The notes below the pieces were generated by a model. It searched no databases. It saw only the letters and a program-made list of their open reading frames with translations, and was not told the DNA's origin. DNA of 64,000 nucleotides from Monarcha castaneiventris obscurior. Its lineage: Eukaryota > Chordata > Aves > Passeriformes > Monarchidae. The position numbers and the translations under genes are program-made. The number at the start of each line of letters is the position of its first letter. Position 1 is the stretch's first letter. The DNA lies in assembly GCA_026261815.1 (NCBI GenBank), contig JAMPIT010000258.1:8795501-8859500 (forward strand). The letters are read 5' to 3'. Shown piece after piece: positions 24,401 to 37,800 of the stretch.

Positions 24401-27400
24401 GAGGCGTGAGGTTTGATGTGTTTTTCCTGGTGTTTAGTAGGTGGTGAGGAAACCTCTGCTGACCCAGAAATGACTAGCCAAGAGGCTCCCTGGTTATTGC
24501 ACTTCCCCGTGCAAATATCTTGGTGGTGCGAGGAGAAGAGCTGGCTCCATTTCTGGTTTTATTCCATGATGGAACGATGTCTAGAACCGTGACACCAACT
24601 CCCACTGTAATTTAGCAAGAGCCTTGCACTAAGCTGTTCCCCCAGGCCTGGCCATGACCTGTCTGAGCAAGGCTGCATGAAAGGCTTTATTTTATTCAGC
24701 AGGTGCTTGGTGTGACTGGTCTGAACAGGAAGAAAGACTGAGAAAGCCCGGGCTAGTACTGGCCCTGAGGGTTTCCCATTGTGCTCACTGGTGTCAGGTA
24801 GAGCAGGATGTGGTCTTGAGGCAGATAGCACCTTCAGCGACTAAATGGCAGATATTTTTTGAGTGAGTTACAGAGGGCACCAAGGAGAAAGGAGGAAGCC
24901 ATCAGCTGAAGTAGAGGTGTGACATTGCCTGTTCAACCTTTCCGGTAGCATCCTTCCGTGAACGTGGTCTCCATCCTCTCTCTGCCATTGCCGGAGCTCG
25001 CCAAGAAACTCCGAGATGGCTCCCTCCCTCCAGACCACGTCTTCTATGCCTATGTGGGCAAGGTGAGGAGCAAGGAGGGTGGGGCAGCATCTCACCCACG
25101 GTGGGGCTGGCTTTTTTTGGGAGGAGCCCAGCACAAAGTTCAAACCCGGCTCAAATGCTGCTGAGCCGTTGCTGCTCACTGGTACGTGATGGGCCCTTGT
25201 GTGGTTTTCTGTGAGTGGTTAGAGAGCTGGGCATCTGGCTGCCATAGCTTTCAGCTTGCTTTGGAGGAAGAAGGACCAGCAAGCAGCATCTGCAGAGCCC
25301 ACACCTTCCTGGGAGAGCCCACACCTTCCCTAGGGTAGGTGCCTGTAGGGAAGATGCAGAGTGCTGCCGTTGTCACCCCTCCATCTCCGAATGGGTTGTT
25401 AAACCTCAAAAAGTCAGTATTTGTGTTCATTCTCTACTTTTGCCATAAAGTTCTGATCACTTCCTGGGTTCCCTCTTTGGGATTATCATTTGTGCCACCC
25501 TAGAAGCTCAAACAAGGGAATAGTCCATGGTATTCACCTAAGCTGAGTACCTCCCTTCATCAAGCACAAGCTGGTGCTAAGGCCCCCCTATGTCCAAAAA
25601 TAATCTTGGGAGTTTGGCATGAAAATGGCTTGAAAAGTAGCAGGTAGGGCTGCCCCGATACCAGCTGCTTAGATGGGGAGGTGGAAAAGGGGGAAGAGGC
25701 AGGTGTCCTTGGCAGAACAGAGGTCATTGTGCAGCACCATGGGCTGTGACTCACCTGTGAGCTTTGCCTGCTTTCCCCAAGGCCCTCCAAATCGCCACAG
25801 AAACCAACTGCATCACGGAGTTCCTGCAGGAAAGCGAGACCCAGCTCCGGAAAGCCAAGCTGATGGACAGGCAAGGTCTGCTCTATGGGGTGCCAGTCAG
25901 CATCAAAGACTCCATCGACTGCCAGGTACGGCCAGCACAGTTCCGCATGTATCCCAAAATCCCTGTGGGCTGAAGTTTGGTGGCAAGGGGAGGTTTGACC
26001 TTCAGCATCTGGCTTGACTTTGTCTTAGCTGATGTGGGATGGGCTGCCTGAGCAGGGGAGGGGCTTTGCTGCCTGTCTCCCATGTGAGCCAACAAAGGGT
26101 GTTCAGATTTGCCACCAAAATGTGTGTGATGGGTGGGTTGTTGGAGGTGCATGTATGTGCTTAAATGAACAGATAAAAGTACAGGGGCAGGGAGAATTGC
26201 AGTCCTCCATCTGAAAACCTCATTGTCCTCTTTTCCCAGGGTCATGATTCCACGTTGGGGTTCATAAAAAACCTCAACAAACCCGCAGCAGAGGACAGTG
26301 TGGTGGTGCAGGTGCTCAAGAGACAGGGGGCAATTCCATTTGTCAAAACCAATGTTCCCCAGTCCCTCATCAGGTAGGTGGGTGCTCCATTCCCTCAGCA
26401 TAGCAGCAGTGCTCCCTTCCCCTTCTCGGGGGAGGGTTTCTATCTGGTCTCATTCTCATTTCCCACTTCTTTTTATATAACAACACCTGGTCCCCATTCT
26501 TTGTGTCTATAAGTTTCACTTAAAAGAGTAAACACATTTACACTGAGGATGAAAATTAACTCTAGTTCCACATGAAATAAAGAAGCTGAAGAGGAGGAGG
26601 AGAGGAGAGAAACTGTTGCCCTTCTGTCCTGTACTGGGTGTTTTTAAATCACTTTTCTTTTTATCTTTTTTAAATTAACCTGTCAGAGATGATCCTATTA
26701 ACTCTGGAGTGCAAACACATATTCATGGAAGGGGAAGCTAGTTAAGCTAACAGCCTCAAATTATTCTGCCTCCAAACCTCCTGCTCTGTCTGGCAAGACC
26801 ACTCTTGGTGTCATTGATACGTGGTGAGCTCACGTGTGCTCTGCTGGACAGCCACAGTGTTCCTGTGTCCTGCCAGGTGAGCTCTGGCAGAGCTCTCTGG
26901 GTGACCAGTGCCCAAACCCTATGAAATGCCTTCCTTTAGGTGAAGTGGCAATGACCAACCATAGTTCAAACAAGCCACACAAAGAGGCTGCCCCGAGGAT
27001 TATCAGATTTTGCACCAGCTCCTGGGGAAGTCCAGTGGTAATTATCTCTGCAGGTGGCATTTGGCCTAGTCTCAGGCAGGGGCTCAGCTTTGGGTGTCCT
27101 GTGACACCCAAGACTGCCTCAGCAGGGAGGCTTTCCAAGAGGGTTGTGCTGTCAGAGGTTCTCTCAGGGATAGGTTTAATGACACTGAAATTAGCTGTTA
27201 GTGAGTCCAGAGCATGGGACCGCCAGGAAAAGGCTCATGGCCTTCACGACCACAGTAAGTGACGTCAGTGTAACAACTGGTGAGCTACCTGATTACCTCC
27301 TCAAGGGCTTCTTGTAGTGACTGGACTCCACAGCAGCAGATACCTGCACTCCTCATTTGCAATCTCTCTCTCTCTTCAGCTATGACTGCAAGAACTTAAT

Positions 27401-30400
27401 CTTTGGTCAGACGCGCAACCCTCTGCTCTACACCAGAACCCCGGGAGGCTCCTCTGGTGGAGAAGGAGCACTTGTAGGAGGTGGTGGGTCCATCTTGGGC
27501 ATTGGGACAGATGTAGGAGGGAGCCTGCGTTTTCCTGCTGCCTTCTGTGGGATCTGTGCAATCAAACCCACTGGAAACAGACTCAGGTACTGTGAGAAAT
27601 GCAGCCAGGTCTCCGGGTGACACCCACTCTACCAGCCACTGTACTGGGATGCTCCTACTCCTGTGGGCCAGGGAAACTTGGGAAGAGCTGGGAAGGGCTT
27701 GTTTATCCCTGCCTGGGCATTTTCTGGGGCATCTATGAAGGGAAGCACTGGTTCCCAGAACAGAGATGGGGATGCTAAGGGGATGGTTGTTCCTGACTGA
27801 CAGGGCCTAAATCAATCAGGCCTAGGCTGAGTGTCTCTTGGGCTTCCCCTCGGCTCTTCCTTCTGCCAACCTTCACTTCTGCAGTTCTCATTAATACTTG
27901 CTACTGCTTAAAGCCTTTCGCTTCAATGAAAACTCCTCAGCTGCTGTATTTTGTGTGTCTCTTTTCTTTACAGCAAAAGAGGAATAATGGCTGGAGTCGT
28001 TGGGCAGAAGGCAGGTAAGAGTTGTGTCTGTCCCCCAGCAGCAGGGTAGGGGTGAGAAGGATCCTCAGCTGGTTATGGAGGACTTTCTCCATCACCTTTA
28101 GAGAGAAGCAGGTTCCCTTTCAGGGATTTTTTCAGAGAGCTGCCCCCATACTGTGATTTCTGAGAAACTGAAATGCGCATGAGCTGAGAGGAGCAGTTTG
28201 TGTAGCATAAACTGCAGCACAACCTGTTACCCACAGGGTGTGGCCTAGTCTCACTGCTTCATGAGGGTGGGATTAGCAGTCCAGGGGAGTGTCTGATGCT
28301 GTCCTTGTGTCATGACTGACAAAGCTTTTTGTTTATTTTTTTTTTTAAATCATGAAATGGAGGCGCTAGGGTGCATATTAATGGATAGCAGCTCTGGGTC
28401 CATAACGATGGACCTGCGGGTGGGAAGACACTTGTGGGCATCCCCTGCCCAATTCTTAAAGAGGAGCTGTTGCCAACGCTAAATTAAGATAAAACAATGC
28501 CAAGAGGTCCTGATTTTGCAGAACCTACCCTTGAAAGACCCTCAGCCATGAGTGCTCTCTTGTGGTCTCTTGCAGTGGCTGCAGCAGTGGGACCAGTGGC
28601 AAAAGATGTGGACAGCCTGGCGCTGTGCCTGCGGGCACTCCTGAGCGAGGACATGTTCAGCCTGGACAGCACCGTGCCACCCCTCCCCTTCAATGAAGAG
28701 GTACAGGACCTCCAAGGGGCCAGAGGTCTCTGGGGAGAGCTGCAGGCTGGAAACCCCTGACCCGTGGGTGGGCACGTGGGCGAGGCAAATGCTGCTTTCC
28801 AGACTCCCCGTGGCGTGGGGGTGCTGCTGGCTCCGCTGGCACCCTTCCAGCCAGCATCTCCCTCTCCCTGCAGGTGTATTCCAGCACAAAACCCCTCCGC
28901 ATAGGCTACTATGAAACCGATTTCTTCACCATGCCCAGCCCGGCCATGAGACGCGCCGTCCGCGAGACCAAGCAGCTCTTGGAGGAGGCCGGCCACACGG
29001 TAGGGGCCTTGGGGCTGCTTCGACACAGGGGCAGGCCCATCCTGTGTCTTTCGACTCAGCAGTTGTTGCTTAAAGGAAAAACATTGTTTTCAGGGAAGGA
29101 TGGAGGTTTTCCTGTGGGCTTGTCAGGAAATCCTCAGCCCAGCTCGGCCTGTTTCAAGCCCTCAATGGCTTCTCCCTCACAGTGTCTGTGCCACTGATAC
29201 CTTCCTCTGTTGTCCTTCCAGCTGGTGCCCTTTGAACTCACAAATGTGGAGTATGTGATCTTTAACTACTGCGTCAGGGGAATGTTTGCAGATGGAGGCA
29301 GCTCCTTTGTCAAGAAATTGTAAGTATGGCCTGGAATGGTTTGGTGGGATTGGTGCCTGTCTGTAAAAATCCTCCCTAGGGTCTGGCTGGCATCTGGATA
29401 CAGGTAGCAGATCTAGTGGATGTAGGTAGTGGCTGGTCGGCACTGGAGGGGGGTTTAACGTTAAGTGATTCAGCTGCACCTTGGTTCTCTTTGGGATTGT
29501 TACCAGCCTTGGAAGGAGGCTGGGAGCTGGTATCCTATAAATGTTGTGAGAATCAAGTGTTGCCCAGCAGAATGGAGCAAACCTGTTTTTGTCACCCAGA
29601 TACGCTGTTCAGAGGGGTTAGCCTGGGAAAAGCTGATCTGCTGTGATTGCTCCCTACCACTGCTCAGCTAAAACCCCCTCTCCCTTTCAGCAAAGGGGAG
29701 ATGGAGAAAGGCGGCACGGGGATGTTCTTCTGGCTGGCAAAGGCACCACACTGGCTGAAAACGCTCCTCTCCTGGATTTCCAAACCTTTTGTAAGGTCCA
29801 TTTCTTTCTAGTGTAGACAGAGTTAAGCCATATGTGAATAACTTGTCTCCCGTTGCAGTAAGGCTTTCTCATAGAGAAAGTCTCTGGGCACTGCTTCCTG
29901 GCTGTGCTCAGACACTTCTCCAGACTGGAGTGATGCTATTTCTGTTCCTTCTCTCCCCTCTTGGGGGAAAATCCGCAAGTCCTGCCTGAACACTGTTTAA
30001 ACAGCTTGTATTTGTCACTGAGCGGTCTCAGAGGGCAGAGCTGGGATTCATATAAATTATTTTCCTTTTTTCTTTTTTTTTTAACTTTCTCCTGCTCAGG
30101 TGCCTCGATTTTCAAGTATCATAAGAAGTATGAAAGAAAAGTGAGTAAATCTGAGCCTGAGCAGATGTGTGAAGATTTGTTTTGCAGCAGTGTTTGCTAC
30201 ATTATTGGTACTGCTGCAACTGCACGTGTCTGAGAAAATGCAAGGGTGGGAGCAAACTGAGAGCAGTTTGTGTCAACACCGTAACCCTGCTGGGTTTGGA
30301 AAACTGTTTGGAAATTGAGAGTGGGAATGAGAGCAGGGGTCACAGCCTTTTGCTTAGGTAGTGGATGAAGCCTGTGGGAGTGAAATACAGTGTTGGCTTC

Positions 30401-31848
30401 AGCACTGGTTAATGCATCCATCATGCCAAGACGTAGGGACCCCATAAGGCAGAAAGAAGTGTATGCACAGGGAAGGGTGCCTTTCATTGGGTTTGTTTCC
30501 TTTTACAGCACAGTGGATGAAGTCTGGAGTCTTCATCGTGAAATCGAGGTAAAGTATTGCAGTTTGGGGTTAAACAGTTTTTGTTTGATTTCTCTTTGGG
30601 AAGGGGCAGATCCAGCACTCACCATGGCCAGGAGATGATCGGGTCCCTGGTGATGTAAGGTGGGAACACCTCACTCCTCAACAGATCTCAGCTGGGTGTG
30701 CAAGTTCTCAGCACATTTAAAAATTAGGACAACACATAGGCAAGTTGATGATGCTAAATCAGACCGGAAATTTTGACACCTGCATATAAAAATGTAGGTC
30801 ATCAGACTTGCCTTTATTTCCCTTCTGGTTTTCCAGAGACCCATGCCCATGTCCCAAGTCACCATGTGCCCGTGCACTCAGTCTTTGCCCACCTCCAGTT
30901 CATCAGGGAGAGGGTGCTTTGCAAGCTGGGAGGAACATTGTCCAGGCATTGCTGTGTTTTAGCAGGACCAGGCCTGATGTAGCCTGTTGGCTGCTCCCAG
31001 GGAAGGGCCAAGAGCCCAGCTGGACACCCTGAGACGGTACATCCACCCCACTGACCACCAGCACATTTTTTCCTCAGGACTATTGCCATCAGTTCATTGC
31101 CCAGTGGAAGAAGCTGAACCTGGATGTCATGCTGTGTCCCATGCTGGGCCCAGCTCTCGGCATCGGCTACCCCGCAAAGCTCTCAGGTAGGACACCGACA
31201 GGGGACCTTTGCCGTGGCACTGTGCCAGTATCCATGAGCAGCCTTCCGCCTCCCCTCACATCCCCAGGGAGCTGGCCAGCAGTAGGAAGAGCTCAGGTCT
31301 CAGCCCAGCCCGTGGGGAGCACCAGGAACACACCCCCAGTGTAGTGGGAGCCAAAATGGGATTTCCAGCCCTCAGCTCCTGAGTTCCCAGTACAAGTGCC
31401 CCACTAGCTGGAATCTCGCATGCACGGAGCAGGGGAAGGCTTTCCTTGCACGGGCTGGCGCTGCAAGCTGCCCCTCTCCCCCAGTGGCAGTCAGCTACAC
31501 CATGCTCTACAACGCCCTGGACTTCCCTGCCGGGGTTGTCCCTGTCACGCTGGCGACGGATGAGGACGAGGAGGAGCTGAAGGGCTACAAGGGATATTAT
31601 CAGGACTGGTGGGACCGGACCCTGGTGAAGGTGAGTGGTGCCAGCTTCTCCAGGGGCACGAGCTCCCCCGTGCCTTCCCCTGGATGTCCCCATGCCCTCT
31701 CCCTCTCTCTGTGCCCCAGGCTTTCCGTGGCAGTGTGGGGATGCCTGTGGCCGTGCAGTGCGTGGCATTGCCGTGGCAGGAGGAGCTGTGCCTGCGCTTC
31801 ATGAAGGAGGTGGAGACTCTCAGCCTGAAGAAGAATAGTTTCTTCTGA
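23767..31848 (+). CDS. FAAH: Gene 1: fatty-acid amide hydrolase (FAAH)
   Basis: A membrane serine amidase that splits anandamide, oleamide and related lipid amides into fatty acid and amine, ending endocannabinoid signals at the endoplasmic reticulum. Fifteen exons: 23767-23931, 24949-25062, 25782-25925, 26240-26373, 27380-27586, 27974-28014, 28576-28700, 28874-28999, 29222-29319, 29691-29790, 30100-30140, 30509-30548, 31078-31186, 31485-31630, 31720-31848 (TGA). All joins keep frame and give 572 aa (human 579). The N-terminus is a Leu-rich membrane anchor (about residues 5-20) followed by Arg. The triad is Lys135 (in SIKD), Ser210 (GGSSGGEG) and Ser234 (VGGSLR). A proline-rich VPPLPF segment ends exon 7. 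Exon 10 (membrane-cap region) has GMFFWLAK where human FAAH and genes 2 and 3 differ. Exons 7, 8 and 14 match human FAAH better than do the paralogues, which is why I call this the orthologue. Introns hold no recognised gene. Confidence 0.96.
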
Positions 31849-32034
31849 GCCCCGGGCGCTCAGCCGGAGCAGGATCCCAGCTAACACCACCGTGGGCCAT
31901 CCTTTGGTGTGGCCCACAGGACTCTTGTTCCCCTCAGTGAGGATGCAGTGATGGCTGGGCTGGCTGCTGGCTCTCGGGGCAAGGGGAAAGCAAAGCGAGC
32001 TCTGATGTGGTGGAGCTCTTCCAACCATTGTCCT

Positions 32035-32040
32035 AATATA
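32035..32040 (+). terminator. Probable poly(A) signal of gene 1 (AATATA variant)
   Basis: No AATAAA lies in the first 220 bases after the gene 1 stop. An AATATA variant is present and is followed within 30-60 bases by a strong GT-rich stretch (near 32,068-32,100), the usual downstream element. The 3' end would then be near 32,055-32,065. Confidence 0.4.
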
Positions 32041-32402
32041 GTACTTTTTATTATCTGAGTCTGTTATTTCAAGTCTGTGTTTGTGTGTGGGGTTGGGGTG
32101 GATTTTAACCACCCCACAGAAACACAAGAACATGATCTTTCTCTTAGAGATGGGGAATCTGGGGCATGGGGACTGGTTCTGTCCGAGATGCTGAGACTAC
32201 TACTTGGAGTGTTGTAGAAACAGGGATTTTCCCCTCTGGTCTCAGCTCCCTGAAGATGAAATCTGGCATTTTCCCTAGCACAGACCAGCAGCAAGAAGGG
32301 AAAGCTGAGCCTGCCTGCAGACTCTGGCAAGCAGGGAGGGAGCTGTGGCCTACTTCCCACAGCACAGGGCTGCTGGCACCCTGCACAGCATGAAGGAGAG
32401 AT

Positions 32403-32715
32403 CATGGAATCACAGAACAGTTTAGGTTAGAAGGGCCCCTAGAGATACCTCGTTCCAATCCCCTTCCGTGGGCAAGGACACTTTCCACTAGACCAGGTTG
32501 CTCAGAGCCCCACCCAACCAGCTCTTGAACACTGCCGGGAATGAGGCATCCACAGCTTCTCTGGGCAACCTGTGCCAGGACCTCACCACCCCCATGGAAA
32601 GAATTTCTTATATCTTATCTAAATCCACCCTGTTTCAGTTTGAAGCCTGTATTGAGCAGCGTGCCAGGGTCAGATGGACCCCAGACAGCCTGCCCTGCAC
32701 ACCTCCTCCTCCTTC
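32403..32715 (-). repeat. CR1 LINE 3' end, antisense
   Basis: The block reads through the familiar avian CR1 3' region in reverse: 'tggaatcacagaacagttta' at the left, then 'actagaccaggttgctcaga', 'catccacagcttctctgggc' and 'aaagaatttcttatatctta'. It lies just after the 3' end of gene 1. The element is 5'-truncated. The right end near 32,715 is approximate. Confidence 0.92.
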
Positions 32716-34700
32716 CATGTAGCCCATGCCAGGTTTTCCAGCAGGATTTTCCCGCCACTGGCGCTGGGATTGGCAGTGATGGCTGCTCCCGGCAGGTTTC
32801 CAAGGGTGTTCCAAAAATGAATACCACAATGCTAAAGTGTTTTCCCAATGCAGGGATGTCAAAAGCAGAAAAAAAAGCTCTGGCAGAATTAATGTTTGGG
32901 TTTTTAATGTATTACTGTAGTTTAAACCGGAGCCACGCAAAAGCATGGAGTGTTTTCAAGGGCTGGGATAGTTTATCACAGTCACACAGAAAGCAGCTCC
33001 CAAGGACCCCTGTTCTTTATCAGCAGGCTTTGAAAACAGGAGGGAGGGAGCTCCAGGCATCCCATGACCGAATGCTATGTAAAGCCAAGCCCGAAGCACC
33101 TGGGTGGGGTTACAGGTGCTTTCTGCCCACACAGAAAATGCTGGATGGGGTTATACGTTGGCGTTAAAAGTTGAGCCTGGAGGACTTTTCCCGGGAAAGG
33201 CAGCGCCACCTCCACCCCTGCTCCCAGAGCCAAGCACCACATCCCTGTTAGCTTAACCACTCTCTCCCTGGCACAGAGGTGGGCAGGGTGCAGGACTCCA
33301 AACCATGCAGCCCCCAGTGAACCTGCACCTGTAATTATTCCTCACTGGAAGCCCTGAGCAAAGGCCTCCAGCAAGCTCACAGCTGTGGGACAGTGAGCAG
33401 GGCAGGAGCTGCTGGGTGGCTTTGGGGGCTTGAGACTGCCACAGGGGCCCAGCTGCAGGCTGCTCCCAGCCCAGCCTGGGCAGCAAGAGGTTGGTGTGAG
33501 TGGCAGCACTGAAGCACACAAGGCTGGGATGGGGCAATGAAGACCAGTGAGTGGGGAGAAGTTGGTGACATCCACACTGAGTTGTTTGGCTCATTTTGCT
33601 GCCTGCCCTGTCCAAATAGGGAGGACCCTCCTCAGTTTTCCAGTCAGCAGTTTCTCTGCAGGGTCTCACGTCTTCCCCAAGCTTCCTCCCTGCTGCCACA
33701 GAGATACCCCCCAGGACGTGTCTGTAGCAGGCAAGAAGGTAACAGGATACAGCAGCACAGCCACTGGCTTCGGTCCCCAAGCACGACCTCTCCATCAGAG
33801 AGCAATGGTTACCCTGGACGCTCTCCCCTTACAAGCTGTGCTACCCTGCTGCCTGGAGCAGGGCCAGCGTCTCTCCAGATATAGGGGGGTGGCCTTGCCT
33901 CTTGCCAATGAGCTCTCAGAGGCATCCCCTGTCCCTTCCCTGTGGGCTCACAGATGCTTGAGAACTGAGAGAAGCTTAATTTTTTCAGCCCCTCCTTTCA
34001 GCATTAAGCCACGGGACAGTCCTGAGCAGGGGGAGCACCCGTGGCAAGGGCCAGCTGATAAGACTGGTCCAGCTCCTTTGCATTCTGCTGGCTGGAGGAT
34101 GGGTTAGAAACAGCAGAGCAGACTCTGGATACATCAGAGGGGATTTCCCAAAAGTGCTCACCCTCTGATTCAGGCTGGAAAACGACTTTTCGAAGGGGCT
34201 GGGCTTGAAAATGATACAGAGCAGTCATACTCCTTGAAGGCATCTCCAGATAGCTCCTTCCACAACATTTCCAGAGTCATTGTTGCGCCTTCATTCTCTT
34301 GCTTCTCCTGAGCTCCCACCTCTCCACGGGGGCCATTTCTCTCCCAACATGAGGTTCCCCAGGACAAGCAGAGCTATGATTTTCCAGGCTCATGGGGCTG
34401 CAGGTGATGCTGCCTGAGGGACAGGGGTGATGGCTGAGCACCTCTAGTTAATGGGCTGAAGTGTTCATTAATAATTACATGTGGGTATAGCAGGGCTAGC
34501 ACAGAGCTGGGCTTTGCTGGCACTCAGCTCTGTGCGTAGCCAGGTACAGCCACAGCCTCTGGCTGGGGGAGACACAGCCTTGGGGACACCCCAGCCTTGG
34601 GGACACCCCCCAGACTAAGCTGAGCACTCTGCTCTGCAGCCTGACCCACAATGCTGCTCCAGCAGCCAGACCCTTTCAAAGTTCACAGTCTGGAAAGTCC
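32716..34700. other. Spacer between genes 1 and 2
   Basis: About 2 kb with no recognisable gene or repeat apart from a short direct repeat near 34,580-34,610 (cagccttggggacacccc twice). No decayed amidase exon was seen here. The promoter of gene 2 must lie at its right end, but I see no TATA box or CpG island that would place it. Confidence 0.6.
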
Positions 34701-34831
34701 ATTCCTGGACTTTGTTAAAGCAACTCTGCTTCAGAGCTGTTCCTGTGCAGCGGGCGAGCGCTGCACTCATCAGCCCTCCAAAGAGAAAGTGGGAGAGCCA
34801 GGTGTCTGCAGCTGGACCTGAGAGAGAAGCC

Positions 34832-37800
34832 ATGACCCAAGAGCGACTGTGGCAGGTCCTGGATCAATCCTGGGGAGACTCTCGTGCCCTCTCGGCTCTG
34901 CTCTGCAGCTCAGCTGCGGCTGCGGTGCTTCTGAAATGGCTGGGACACAGGCAGGTCCAGCAGAAGATGGATGAGGCAAGGAGGTCTCGGGATCTGGCCC
35001 TGGAGAGGATGGAGAAGGCAGCTCGCAGGCTTAAGCAAGAGGTAAGTTTGGAGTATATGCGAGGAAGGGATTATATTTTGGATAACCAAAGACATGGGGG
35101 AGCTCTGATCAGTCCCTCTGTGAATGGTGGCTGGGGCATGGGCACATTTTGGAGCATCACCAACCCAATGTTTGGTGAGGGTCATCACCCTCCATCATCT
35201 CAAAAGGCCCTCCCATAAAGGACAGTGTAAATTAACTATTCCCCAATACAGATCCATTGAGGAAATGCTGAGGATGAAAGAAAGATTGAACCTTGGGACC
35301 TTCACCACTCCAAACCTCCCTGTGTCCTTTCTCCTCATCCATCCCCACTGCCAAGCCTTTCCTTTCCCATCCTCTTTCCTCTGCCCCTCCATAGGGATCT
35401 GTCTGCCCCATCATCCTCAAACTGCAAGGGGGTTTCACGTCCCTCCAACATCTGCATATCAGTAACCAAAAGCCATTTCCTCCTGCCCATGCCCAGGTAA
35501 AGAAGCACCTGGATTTTAGGAGGTCAGGCCCTTGGAATTGTATTAAACCCCTACGAAATACGTCCTGCTATTCTTTTCTTGGAGGAGAGGTTGCAGACAG
35601 CCCACACTTTTTTTTTTTTCCCCATGTTAATGATAAATTTTGTAAAACTTTAGCTGGCTGAACTGCTATTCAGTGAGTTGGAGTTAGAAGTGGAGTGAAG
35701 GCCTGTAGGAGAGTAAACAGAGACAGGTCAAACCACTCTTACAGGTTCATGCAACTCTCCAATCAAGGTGCAGTATTCTTCCTGTTTTGGTTTTATGAAC
35801 TAAGACTCAGCAAATTCTCTGTCAGCAAATTCCCCTCTCCAGCACACACAGTGCTCTGTGGGAGGTCTGCATGCCTACAGGGCATACCTCATATAATTTT
35901 CTGCTCAAGGTGATGGCTGGGCAGATGCTAGAATTGGGTATTTGCAGCCTTAACCAACCTCTTCTGTCTTTTTCCTCCCTCTGTACCCAATTTTCCACCC
36001 ATTGCAGAACTCAGGCACCCAGACCTCACACATCCTCTCGCTGACAATGGTGGAGCTGGCAGAGAAGCTGAAGGAGGGGTCCCTGTCCCCAGAAAGTGTC
36101 CTCTACTCCTACATGGACAAAGTGAGTGATACCTCCAGTACAGCAGAGATGCTGCAGGGCTCTCCTACAGTGGGACTTTCAAATTAAAAATCAGCTCGTT
36201 TGCTGAGAGAACCAGCAATGCTGGGGATTACAGTTTGTCAGTACTGTGATGTCTGAAGGGTGCTTTACAGGCAAATAAACAGGACAGAGATCCAGGGCAG
36301 AAAAATATCTCAGAAATAAACACCTAAAGTTTATAGGTAAGATCTGAATAATAAATGCTGAAGTTTTGAGGAGCTTGAAAATTCAGCTTGAAAACTCAGT
36401 ATTTAATGTCTCCTTCCATCCATTCATCTGTTTTGCTGCTCTTCTCTGTTCTGGAGAGGCTTTGGAGGTGAATCGGGAAGTGAATTGTGTGACAGACTTC
36501 ATTCATGGATGTGAGGATCAGCTCCAGAAACTGAAGAAGCAAAAGGAGAAGGGGCTGCTTTATGGCATTCCCATCAGCATCAAGGACCACATTAACTGCA
36601 AGGTACATCCCCAATTCCTTTGCCTTTTGCCTTGGGTCTGGGAGCAGGCCAGGATGTCCCATCCTCACCAGGACTGGCTAAGAGTTCCCTCAGACAAGGA
36701 TGTTTTGGATCCAATATTGTGGACCAGCAAACCTGCCTTTCTTATGAAAATGTTGTTTTCTGCAGACATTTCTAACCTGTTCTGACCTGGTTTTCCCTGG
36801 GATAGTCAGGTCCTGTTCTGCCTCTGAGAAAAGTTAGGTGGGAACTTTGTCACAAGAGGCATCACGACTTAGGTCTGTTTTTGTCACAGCTCCAAACAGC
36901 ATTTCTCCTGCACCTAAAGAGCTTTGTTTCCCATCCCCAAGGGCCACATCTCCTCTGGAGGGATGGTGAAATTCCTGGGCCAAGTGAAGGAAGAAGACAG
37001 CGTCATTGTCCAGGTTCTAAAGCACCAGGGGGCAATCCCCTTTGTGAAAACCAACATCCCGCAGACCATGATAAAGTAATGGCATGTTTGCCTTCATGGA
37101 ACCACTGTGACACGTGCCTCTCGCCATCCAAGCTAATCACGCATGTTAATTGCCTCCTTACTTGGATCTAAAAGGATTTCTCTTGTATTTGATGCCTCTT
37201 TCTTCTTAAATTCAGCTGTCTCAACCAATCTATTTCATGCTGATTCTACCTTAATTCCACACCCATCCCTGCACGGGTGCTCTGTGCCTGTATTTATGGT
37301 TTGCAGAGGCACAAGTACCTCACTCACCTGCTGATCTTCCTCTCCCCAGCTACGACTGCAGCAACCTCATCTTTGGCCAGACACTGAACCCTCTCAACCA
37401 CCACAAGAGTCCCGGGGGCTCCTCGGGCGGGGAGGGAGCTCTGATTGCAGGGGGAGGCTCCATCCTGGGCATCGGCTCGGATGTGGCTGGCAGCATCCGC
37501 CTGCCCTCCAGCTTCTGCGGCCTCTGTGGCCTCAAACCCACGGGCAACAGGATCAGGTACATGCCAGCTTCTGTCCTCTTCTTCCACAGAAGGCTGCAAG
37601 GTGTCCCCCGCAGTGCATCAAACTTTGCAGGAGTGCCCACGGTTTCCCCCAGGGTTAAGTTAGCACTGAACTTGCTCTATTAATGACACAAGATGACGTC
37701 AATCTGTATCACAACAAAGACTCGTTAAGTTTTTAATAGCCCTGGCCAAGAAGCTGAAAGCAAATACTACAGGATGATCTCCTTTTCAGATGTTTCCCAG

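Noticed and set aside
23656..24447. 263-codon frame through gene 1 exon 1
   Set aside because: It is the true exon 1 frame extended upstream into the 5' UTR and downstream into intron 1. The FAAH alignment and GT donor place the exon at 23767-23931.
37557..37683. Read-through extension of gene 2 exon 5
   Set aside because: The frame stays open past 37556 by chance. The GT donor, the family alignment and the downstream exon 6 show that it is intron.
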